Shown piece by piece: positions 24,549 to 35,200 of a stretch of 55,760 bases of DNA. Position numbers and translations under genes: made by a program. Numbering within the stretch: the first letter of the stretch is position 1; each line of letters opens with the position of its first letter. The stretch is from positions 1-55,760 of the forward strand of contig JAGCUY010000178.1 in NCBI GenBank assembly GCA_017962605.1. The letters are read 5' to 3'. The notes beneath the pieces were generated by a model. That model did not search any database and was not told where the DNA came from. It saw nothing but the letters and a program-made list of their open reading frames with translations. The DNA is from Kiritimatiellia bacterium. GTDB lineage: Bacteria > Verrucomicrobiota > Kiritimatiellia > RFP12 > JAAYLN01.

Positions 24549-26117
24549 TCAGAGTCCTATGATGTGGATCGTCTTTCCATTAAATGTTTCGTCCCGGCGG
24601 TAGAGCCTTTCCTCCCACGGCTTAGCGTCGTCGTCGTCGAATACGGGCATCCAGCCCTCCGCGAGTCCAAGCGTGTCGAGGTATGTCGCAAGCTGGCGGA
24701 AGGAGTCCGCGTTGAAGCGCTTTCTCATCTTCACCTCAACCGCGTAGCGTCGGCCCCGGAACTCCACGCACAGGTCAAGCCTTCCGCTGCCGGAGGCCAT
24801 TTCGCGGACGATGCGCCCGCCTCCGTTCACGACACGCTGGAAAAAGGCCATGAGCACGAGATGCGGCGTCGCCTCCCTGTAGTCGAAGACATGCCGGTCG
24901 GCCTTGGAGTTCTCCCGCCAGAAGTTCTGGAAGGCCGACATCAGGCCGTCCATGTCAAGGCCCTCGTCTGTCGCCCATGGGACATCGGGAACCGACTGGA
25001 GCATGCGCGTCTGCTCATCGCGCGTGAGGTAGCGTCCGATGATCTCGGCATACATCCTGTTTGCGGGCACGAGAGCGCCCTTCTCCTCGCGCAGCAGACC
25101 CAAGTCGATGACATACCGGTAATCCTCGTCCTCCACTGAAACGCGGCGGTCTTCCCCGGATATCAGCGGCTCGACGACCCTCCGGACGCGCTCTTCGCGG
25201 AGCCTGTCCATGAGGCTGTCCACATGCGTGTCCCGGCGGCGTATGATCGACTCCTTGGCCTCGACGACGTCGTCGCCCGTGATTGGTGCCGAGTAGTCGA
25301 AGTTGTGTATCTTCTGGACGCATTCGCGGGCGAGCGCGTTCACGAGCCAGGGCTGGCCGCCGGTGAAATCCCAGGCCTTCTCAAGCGCCTCCGGCTCGAA
25401 CGCCTGGCCGGTCGCCTCGGTGTGCTGCGCGTATAGCGCGCGCACCTCGTCCTCCGTGAAGTTGCGGAGCGTGAAGTCCTCGGCTATGACGTTGAACGGG
25501 CTCTTGCTGCCAAGCGTCTCCGAATGCGGCCTGACCTTCGCCTTCATGTCGCGGATGTCCATCATCCCCACGATGGCCACGGACGACGGGAACGGGATTG
25601 TCTCGCGCGTTATGTATCCGTCGCGCAGTTCGCGGAGGAAGGTGACGGCCGTCCCCTCCGTCAGCCCGTCAACCTCGTCGAAGAACACCACAAGCGGCTT
25701 GCCCGCCTTTTCCGCGAGCATGGAGAGGAAGCGTTTTACGCCGATGAAGCCGTCCTTCGGCGCATCTGGCGCGGAGGATGGGTCTCTTGCGATTTCTCCA
25801 AAAATCGGGTGGCGGAGCAGGTCCGTCCGCATACGCTCGACAATCTTGAAGATGCCGTCGTGTGGGTCGGGGTAGGCCTGGACGCTCTCCACGGTGAAGT
25901 AGAGGGCGACGCATTCGCCGGAGGCGTTGATGTCGCGGACCAATCCCTGGAGGAGCGTTGTCTTCCCCGACTGCCTCGGGGCGTGGATGGCGAAATACTG
26001 TTCCTGCGCGATCAGGCGCATGAGACCGGGAAGCCGCGCCGTGGCGGGGAGCATGTAGTGCCGGGTCGGATTACACGGCCCGGCGGTGTTGAAGAACTTC
26101 TCCTTGCCCATGCTCAT
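24549..26117 (-). CDS. AAA ATPase with C-terminal PD-(D/E)XK nuclease-like domain
   Basis: About 522 residues. The N-terminal FFNTAGPCNPTRHYMLP is the usual start of this family, followed by Walker A APRQSGKTTLLQ, Walker B PLVVFFDEVDGL, a sensor region and a winged helix. The C-terminal part has SGRLDLCVEFRGRRYAVEVKM, matching the D...ExK nuclease core. Such proteins (AAA-like plus PDDEXK_9 type) occur in many copies in gut bacteria; function is unknown and mobility is suspected. The longer frame to 26144 begins in a GTCGAAAGTCGAAGG repeat (MVSTFDFRL), so I start at ATG 26117; 26111 is also possible. Repeats flank both sides. Confidence 0.8.
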   Translation of the reverse strand: MSMGKEKFFNTAGPCNPTRHYMLPATARLPGLMRLIAQEQYFAIHAPRQSGKTTLLQGLVRDINASGECVALYFTVESVQAYPDPHDGIFKIVERMRTDLLRHPIFGEIARDPSSAPDAPKDGFIGVKRFLSMLAEKAGKPLVVFFDEVDGLTEGTAVTFLRELRDGYITRETIPFPSSVAIVGMMDIRDMKAKVRPHSETLGSKSPFNVIAEDFTLRNFTEDEVRALYAQHTEATGQAFEPEALEKAWDFTGGQPWLVNALARECVQKIHNFDYSAPITGDDVVEAKESIIRRRDTHVDSLMDRLREERVRRVVEPLISGEDRRVSVEDEDYRYVIDLGLLREEKGALVPANRMYAEIIGRYLTRDEQTRMLQSVPDVPWATDEGLDMDGLMSAFQNFWRENSKADRHVFDYREATPHLVLMAFFQRVVNGGGRIVREMASGSGRLDLCVEFRGRRYAVEVKMRKRFNADSFRQLATYLDTLGLAEGWMPVFDDDDAKPWEERLYRRDETFNGKTIHIIGL

Positions 26118-26141
26118 GAGTCGAAAGTCGAAGGTCGAAAC

Positions 26142-26231
26142 CACTACAACTACAACTATCCCCTACAACTAGTCCCTAGTCACTAGTCCCTAGTCCCTAC
26201 GACTACACCTAGTCCCTAGCCCCTAGCCCCT
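26142..26231. repeat. CCCTAGT-type repeat between the ATPase and the giant gene
   Basis: Degenerate CTACAACTA, CTAGTCC and CTAGCCC units run in a block. The TAG stop codon of the giant gene is part of the last CCCCTAC unit. The GTTAGT block at 24341-24398, read on the other strand, has a similar form. Confidence 0.8.
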
Positions 26232-29200
26232 ACTTCTCCAGTTTCATGCGGAAGAACATGGCGCCTGTGGTACTCTTCGGCAGGGTGCCACCGGAGGTTT
26301 CGCCATCGACGCCAACCCTCTTCACCTCAACCCAGTCGGGGTTGGTGAGGGAGTCCGTCGCCTCTATCACGTAGCGGAGGCCGCTGACCGGCGCGGCGAC
26401 AGTGCTGCGCCTCAGTCCGCGCGTAGCCGGCTGTTCGGTCGGCGCGCTGGCCGTGGTGGTCATCGTCTCCGACTCTGGCGCGTTCTCCCAGCCCCACTCG
26501 AAGGAGACGTTGCCGTCGCCGTCGATATTGACGCCGGTGATGACGAGCGTCTGCTCCTCCTTCGCGGCGCCATAGGAACCAAAGAGCGTCAGCTCGTCGC
26601 CATCGTCGATGCCGTCATTGTCGGTGTCGGACTCAAAGGCGGAGAGACCGCTGTAGAGCTCGGCGACATCGGAGATGCCGTCGCCGTCACCGTCGCCGGA
26701 GGCCGCGCTGAGCCGCGCAGCCAGCCGCGCAGCATAGGCGCTGGCCGACATTGTGGACTGGCTTGCCGCCGCAGTGCTCCTTAGCGCAACGGCCTGGGCC
26801 TCGGTCGCGCCGGATTGCTCAAGGAACTGCACGCCGTGGCTCGCGCCGTACAGCCGCCATTCAACGGCATCCGGCATCAGGTCGTTATCCGTATCGGGAT
26901 CCAGCAGCACAATCTCTGCCACAATACCATTGGCGGCACTCGACGCCGTAACCGCCACCGGCATGAACGGAGACTCTCCGCCGTGGTTGCGGCAATAGCC
27001 CCAGGGCTCCCAAGCATCGCGCTTGCCGTTGCCATTCTGGTCAATGTAGGCCATGAGATAGTAATCGGCGTCAAGCGTAAGCCCGCCAATTGCAAAATCT
27101 CCGACTGCGTTCTTCACGACAACTCCCTCAGGATCGCCGTTGAAGGACTTGGAGCGCCAGGCCCCTACGCGGACCGCTGGCGTAGCGCCCTGGACAAATG
27201 CCCAGCCAGATGGATAGACCACGCTGGCCTTTGCCGTTCCATACTCTGGGTTCTGCTCCTGCTGCTCGTCCGTGGCCATGGTGAAGGTGCTGGTGGCAGC
27301 GGTCGTTCCGCCAAAGATGCTGCTGTATTGCACATTGACGTTGTACGGAGTGACCGTCCAGGTGTATTTGACTCCCGGCTCAAGCGCCACAGAGGCGGGA
27401 AGCCGCCACACGGTCTGCTTGCCTGTTACGTTGTAATCGACAATCGGGGCTGGCAGACGGGCCGAATAGACCGTGGCAGAGCCCTTCTTGATTGTCATCT
27501 GGAACTCCGTAGCCTCCTCTGGGAGGACAAAACGGAACTCCGGCCGTGTGGCACAGACGACGCCATGGCCAATCGGCGATTTGAGTTCCGGTGCCGTCAG
27601 CCTGTCGGCAAAGTACCAGTTGGTAACAATGCCGGCGGGAACCTCGTTCACATAAACCTCGAACAGGTCTGGAATCAGCCCGTTGACATCCCAGCCGCCC
27701 TGGGTCACGCCGTAGTTCGCGGTGCGCCCGGCCTGCCAGTCTCCGTCATGGAGCCAAGTGCGCGGCCATTCAAGCGTCTTGGACAGAATCGTGTCGGCGA
27801 CATTGACCGCGACCTTGTGCGACTGCCCGTCGGCGGCGAAGCCCTGCACGGCGGAGTCGCCATCGGCGAAGTTGAAGCGGACATAGCCCCTGGCCTCCTT
27901 GGAGAGGTGGAAGGTCACGGGGTTGTAGTCCCAACCGATGTCAATGCCAGTGCCGGCCTGGAAGTCGGCCACTGCCGCCGGCTCGCCGGAGTTCCATACC
28001 GGCCAGTTGCCGCCGTTGACGGGAAGGGCCGTGCCGATGGAATCAACCCAGGCGTAGAACCAGTTAGCACCCTGCCTGATGTGTCCGTAAATCACATCGT
28101 CCTCCGTAAGCTCGACCACTACCGGGAAGGTGTTGGCCGAAATTGTCTTTGCGAAGACTGCATCGGGCCAGCCGTTCATGTCTTCCTTGGTGTAGGCATG
28201 GATGACGAGCGTCCCATCGATGATGTCATCGGCGTAGTCAAGGGTGACCGTCAGCTTCGGCATCGGGAACCTTGCGGTTATGTCTTCGTTGCCCATGTCG
28301 GCGTCATCTTCGGAAATGCGGCTGCCCACAAGGGCTTCCGACCAGTTGTTCCAGCCGTCGCCGTCGTTGTCGATGTGTTCGTCGAACATGAACGTCGAGG
28401 CGTAGCTGTCGTCCCACTTCTGCTCGTAGGCGTCGAGGACATGGTCGTTGTCCGTGTAGAGCTCGCCGTAGGTGAGCCCTCCTTCGTTCTCCGCGTCGAA
28501 GTAGTCAAAAATGCCATCCCCATCCGAATCGGCTGACAACGGGTCAGTTCCGGCCAGGTATTCCGCGTAGTTGCTCAGGCCGTCGCCGTCAAAGTCGTCA
28601 TGGGCGTCGGAGGCATTGTTGCCGTTCTGGTCGGCACTATTGGGGTCGAGACCATTGGTGAGTTCCCAGTAGTCCGGCAAGCCGTCGCCATCGGAGTCTG
28701 AATTGACGCCGAGCCCGTCGTTGGCCGGATCGTCCCACATTTGGATGTCCATGTCGGCCTTCGCGTTGCGCAGCGGCACCATGTCGTTGTAGAGGGCGAT
28801 GGTGTCGAAGTCATAGATTTCATCCATGACTGTCGCGGGGTTGCTCTCGTCGTCGATGTAGTTCGCCGTCTCGTAGCGGTAGCCGTATGGGTTGGCCGAG
28901 TTCGGGAAAGTGTTGAACATTCCGTCCGTCATTTCGACGTTGCCCTGCTTGGCGCGCGTCCAGTACTTGGAGTTGGCCGTGGAGTCCGCCTGGAATCTGT
29001 ATAGCGGGTAGTCGCCAGCGGCGGGGCGGATGTTCTTGTACTCGACGTCAACACCGCTCTTCACCAGGTGGCCGAGTGGCAGCCAGGTGACGAGGTTCTG
29101 GATCGTCTGCGGGAAGAGATACGGCGCCTCGACCGAAGTGTAGATCGCCGTGCGGTCGTTCGCGCCGCGCTGCCATGGCGCGCCGGCGTAGTCAAGCGGC

Positions 29201-32200
29201 CTGCCGCCGAGCGTGGCGAACTTCGCCGGCTGCACTGGCTCGTAGTCCGGGTCTGGCAGCGTGTCGAAGGAGTAGTCGCAGAGCAACAGCGGCGGGATGC
29301 GGGCGACGTTGTCCTCGCCGCCGAACTTGCCGATGTATGTGACCGCCGTCTCGTAGAACTCGCTGAATGTCATGCCATCGGCGAGGATGGTCCAGAAGGT
29401 GTTGGTCACGCCGGCTTCGTCGGTGTATGTCCCGTCAACGTTGTTCTTGCGCCAGTCGAAGACGCGGTTGATGTATTTCATCGTGTCATTGCGGGACTCG
29501 AGGACGTCTTCGAGGCCGTAGCGCTTCAGGTTCTCGAAGTCTTCCTTGATGGTGGGCCAGCCCCACTTGGTGACGCGCAGGTCGCCGGGGTCGTCGCCGG
29601 CCGGACGGGCGCCGTCCCAGATGCGGACTTCGTCTATCCAGCCCTTGAAGAAGTCGCCCAGCTGCGGCTGGCCGCCCCTGATGCCGCGGGCGACGCCGTT
29701 GTAGAACCAGTAGCTGCCATCGACCTTGCCCTGCGGGTTGGCGTCGGACGCGCCGATGACCAGCGGGGCGCCAAGGCCGTAGCGGACCTGCTGCCCCGCC
29801 ACGCCGCCGATCGCGGTTTCCGCAAAGCCCGTGAATGGGATGGCGGATGTCGTCTTGGTGGCGACGCGCACGCCATCGACATAGAGCGAAAGCGTCTTCG
29901 CGAAGCCATCCATCACGGCGGCCAGGTGATACCAGCGGTTGGCTTCAAGCGCGGCACCCTGCGCGGCGACGGCGCTCTCGGTAACGATGCGCTTGCCGCC
30001 GTTGTCGTATTCGACGAACGGTTGCCCCGTCGCGGTGAGGCCAAGGCGGAAGTTGCGCCGCACAAATGAGTAGGTGGGTTCGGAGTTGGACTCGCTCCAC
30101 TGCACCGGGCGCTCGAGAATCACCTGCATCGCGCCGGACGCCGGATCCTCCGGCATCACCCACGCCTCAATCGTGAAGGAGCGCAGGGCGTTCGGGCCGT
30201 AGGCGCAGAGCGAGCGGGTGCGGGCAGCCGCGTTGCCGTCGAGGTAGAGCGCCTTGCGCACCACCGGGCGGTCGGGGTTGAGCGGGTCGGTGACGCCGCC
30301 TGCCGTTCCGTTGACTTCATACGGGTCGGAGAGGTTGTCGTTGTCCGTGTCGAAGCCTTCGTTGCTCTCGAAGGAGAAGACATACGACGGACGCGGGTCG
30401 GCCATGCCGGGCAGCGGGCCCATCCATTCGGGCGACGGGTAGATGTCGTAAACGGCACCAGTGTAGCCGCGCTCGCAGTAGCTCGGACCCCAGTAGTTGA
30501 AGACCGAACCCCAGTTGTAGTAGAGGTTGACGAAGGAGCGGTCGTAGGACATGTCCGTCATCCACAGCGGCGTTGGGTCGGTGTTGTGGTTGGACGGGGC
30601 CGGCTGGTTCGGGGACAACGCCTCCTCCCAGTTCGGCTTGTCGTCATGGTCGGGGTCGGCGTATGCCAAGCCGACCATCCACGGGAAGGCGCGGAAGTCC
30701 ATTGTCTCGTCAATCGGATGCCCCTTGCCGACCAGGTCAACCGTCTCGGAGAGCAGCGGGTTGAGGCCATGGAACATCTCGTAGTAGTCGTCCATGTTGT
30801 CGCCATCGGAGTCCGCGAGGCGCGGGTCCGTGGAGGCGTAAGACGCAGCCATGGGCCTCGGTTCCATCGGCATGTAGCGGAAGAGGCACAGCGGCTCGCC
30901 CAGCATGTTGAGCGGATCCGTGGACTTGGAGTTCTGCCAGTCGTCGGCGTATCTCGCCCAGTCCCAGCAGCGCCAGAGCGCCGGATACATCTTTTCTGTC
31001 ATGACGGGGTTGTTGAAGTCGCCGTCCTGCCAGCTGGAGAAGATGTGCGGGTCGTCGGCGATTTCGCCGAACTTGCCCGTTTCGAAGATTTCCATCGGGT
31101 CGTATTCGCCATAGTCCTTTCCGGCTACCCACTTGTCATAGTGGAAGTGGCGGACGGCGCCGGTGAAGTATTCCTGGTAGTTCTCAAGGCCGTCATGGTC
31201 GAAGTCAAAGTCGCGCAGGACAACGCGCGTGACCTTGCCAAACGTGTAGTTGACCTTGTTGGATATGGAGGCGCCAGATCCCTCGCACTCGTCCGGGCAG
31301 CTGCGGGAGTCAAAGTAGGTGCCGTCCATGCCGCAGGTCGTGCCGAGGCCGTGGGGGATGAGCGTCCCGCTGCCGTTGTTGGACATTATCGCGACTTCGG
31401 TGCCAGGCGGGTTGCAGAAGCCGCCTTCCCAGTCGGTGTCGCGGTGCTTGCCGCTGAACTGATACTCCCAGCCGTCGGGGATGTAGTCCATGTCGGTATC
31501 GACCGAGCAGGGGTTCAGGCTGCCGCCGGGAACGTGGCCGCGCTTCATCGTCGTCTCGCCAAAGCGCTCCTTGAGCTGCCATTCAACGCCGAACACCGTA
31601 TTGTCCTCGTTCCAGGCCGCCTCGTAGGTATCCTGATAGCGGAAGGTCTTGTCGCCCTCGGCGCCGTCGGTCAGGCCGTCAAAATCGGTGTCGCCCTCGA
31701 AGGGGTTGGAGGGCCACCACTTGTTGTACCAGTTGCCGTTCTCGTTGATGAACTTGTTTTCATCCGCGAGCGACCCCTTGGCGATGAGCGTGCCATAGTA
31801 GTCGCAGAGTTCGGTGGAGTGGCACTCCTTCTTCGCGGAGAGCCTGTCGCCGTCATAGTCGCCCTCGCCTTCGTTCAGAGACTCGGCGGAACCGGGCCAG
31901 AAGGGCTTGACGGAGCTGTCCGAGAAGGGCGGCGTCTGCTTTGGCATCAGGCCGGGCCATAGGCCGTTGAGATCGGTGCCGTCGGTGGAGCAGAGGTAGA
32001 GCTCCCAGCCGTCGGGCATGCCGTCGTTGTCGGTGTCGCAACCATGGCGGCCGATGACCGCCTTGCCGACCGTGAAGGAAAGCTCATCGCCGTATGGTAT
32101 GGTGTAGGCATCCGCGCCGCCTTCGGGGATGACCACTTCGTCGTCAGCCTTCTCCTGATGGCCCGGCACGCGGTTGGCGTTGTTGGACCAGAATGCGTCG

Positions 32201-35200
32201 TATGTCGCGAGTGTGCCGTCGGGCACCGGCTGCGTCATCCACGCGCGGGTGATCGGCTCGGCCGAGTCGAGGAAACCGTGGTCGATGAGCCAGCGGGCCA
32301 GGTAGTGTTCCTGGTAGTCGGTGTAGGGCGCCGTGTTGGGCGCGGGGAACTCGCGGGTGCGGTTGCGTTCAAGATACTTGCCCTTCCAGGCGGTGCGCGG
32401 GTCGAAGCCGTAGTGCAGGTAAACGTCTGCGTGCATGCGGCCCTGGCCGTCGTTGGCCATGTAGTCGCCGTCGCTGTTGGACTTCCAGTTGCCGGCGCTG
32501 CTGGCGTCGAGGCCCCACATGACTTCCCAGCCGTCGTTCATCTGGTCGCCGTCGGTGTCCCAGTGGACGGGGTTGGTGCCGAGCAGGAACTCCTCGAAGT
32601 TGGAGAGGCCGTCGCCGTCGGTGTCGAGGGAGAGGTGGTTGTTCGCCACGCAGGGGTTGAAGGTCGCCTCAATCATGGCGTTGTCAAGCGGGGTGCCCGT
32701 GATGACGCGGGTGGGGTCGTATTTCTCGCCGATTGCCTCCGTCGAGAACTTCGCCTGGCGCCAGAAGAAGTATTCCCAGCCGTCGGTGCACTTGTCGCCG
32801 TCGGTGTCGGCGAGTGTCGGGTCGGTGCCGTAGAAGGGGTAGAAAACGCCGCCCAGATCGGTGAAGGCGTAGCCACCATCCGCGCCGGCGTAGGTGCCCT
32901 TGTGGGGTTCGTCCTTCGGCTCGACGTCCTGGGCCTGGTAGAGAGGCTCGACGGCAGTGGAGACAAGAGTGGTGCGCGTGGTGGCGCCGTTGTCGTCCAC
33001 ATCCTCGAAGCCGTTGGCCTCGACTTCGGCGGAAATCACATAGACCTCGTTCGTCTCAACAGACTCCGGAGCATCCGTTCCCGGAGTCGCGCCCTGCGCA
33101 TAGGCCGCGACCTCGACGGTATAGAGATTCGTCGTGCCGATCACGCCGGTCTTGGTCTTGTCCATGTTGAGGCCCCAGTGGGTTCCGCGGACCTCATACA
33201 CATTGTAGAAGGGGATGCCGCCGGCGGAGGCCCTGTAGTTGAACTTGCGCTTCTTGTCGGTGGAAATGTCGAAGGAGCCGTCGGGCTTTATCCCGGCAAC
33301 GCACATCGGCAGCCAGTCGTTGTCCGGGTTGTTCCCGGTGCCGGAGGCGCCGTATGGGGCCTTGGGGTTCTCAAAGGCGTATTCGCCTTGCCAGACCTTG
33401 CTCTCCCATTCGTCTGGCAGTTGGTCGAAGTCGATGTCCGGCGTGCCGTCCTCGGGGTAGTATTCGCGCGAGAACACGCCGCCTACCGTGAAGGTTTCCG
33501 TGTCGGCATCGACCACCACCGTGGCCGTCTTCTTGTGCTGGGACACGTCAAGCACGTCTTCCGTGGTGAAGGACTCGCCCCTCCACACGTGGAAGAAGCT
33601 GTCGATATCGACATTCGCGCCAGTTATCGGGTGCCTGGAGGGGAAATTCGTCGGCACGCCGGTGAAGACGACCGTGCCCTGTCCTCTATTATAATAGGAT
33701 TCCCAATCATAAGGCGCATGAATGGCGTTGCGGGGGCTGTCAAGGGAGTCCGTGACGCTCCCCTCGCCCATGCCTTCCAGCGCCATGCTGGACTGCTCTG
33801 AAACATACCTGAAGCCGCCGTCGCGCTTGTATTCCTGAATCACGCCGACGACCGGGGACGACACGATCACCATGCCGGAAATCGTCCTTGTGGAGCCGTC
33901 CTTGTCCTTGAGGATGATCTTCATCCTGTAGCCGTCCGTGCCGGTTTCCGCGTTGCCCTGCGCCTTTGTGTAAGTGTGCGGCACTGGATCGCAGTAGCCA
34001 GTCGCGTCGCAGGTGACATTCGTCTGCGTGCCGTCGCCGAAGATGATCGTGGCCTCGATGCCGGCCTTCAAGTCAAGGTCGGAGGGGTCGGTCGCCGAGA
34101 AGGTGATGTAGCCTTCGGTGTTGGCCGTGAAGTCGGTAATCACCCAGTTACCGTCCTCGTCAGTCGGGGAGACGTTGGCGTCGGGGAGCTCCGTCCTGAT
34201 CTGGATCGGGTAGTTCGCCGTGGTGAACTTGTAGCCTGCGGAGTAGCTTGAGTTCGTCGCAACCGCGTAAATTGTGACGGTCTGCGGACCATCCAGCGGC
34301 GTGACGCTGATGTCGAAGGTGGTGGACGAGCTTTTCGGGAAGGTGAAGACGTTTCCGGCGGAGGTCTGGTCGCCACCAACAATTCTCACGCACTCCGGCT
34401 TGTCCGCATAGACTGTAACCCTGATGTTCTCCTTGGGCTGCCTGGACAGGCCAAGGGTCATGATGAAGGGATCGGAACCTTCGGAGAAGGAGTTCTGGGC
34501 GCTGGACAACCTCACGGAGGGGTCGTTGTCGCCCTTCTTTACCTCAATCGTCGCCACGAGGTCGCCGCTGGCGTCGTCATAGCCGTATGGGTGCAGGCGA
34601 AGCGTCTGGGTGCCGACGTCCACGCCCCTGATGGAAATCACCGCGTCCATGGATCCGGCGGGGATGGCGAAAGTCGCCGGGTATTCAATCTTGTCGCCAT
34701 TCGACTTGTCGCTCGTCACGGCGAAGGTCTGCGCGTATCCGGCCACCGCCGCACCACGCGTTACGCGGAGGTCAAGGGTGTTCTCTTCCTTCACCTCGGG
34801 CGATGCGATCGTCGAGCCGTAATCCGAGAAGATAATCGTCTGGATGCCGACATTGCAGTTGTAGGCCAGACCCTCTGGTTCATTCCCCTGCGGCACATTC
34901 CAGTTGAACTGCGAGCCGCCCGAGAACTCGAATTTCCCAGAGGAGGTGTTGAAGTCCAAGTCCATCGCGTCCAAGTCGGCGATGTAGTCGCCGGCCTTCA
35001 CAGTGTAGTCGAAGGCGACGGTATTGCCCGAAGACCTCGATTCGTTGTAAACCGCGTAGTTCCTCAACAGGTTGTTGTTCTGGTAGTTCGGGGCGTTGTT
35101 CTGGTTGTTCACGTTGAGGTAGAGCAGCGGTATGCCGGAAACCCTGCTGACCTTCTTGCTGAAATCGACCTTGATTCGGATGATGTCCTGGTTGGCCTTG

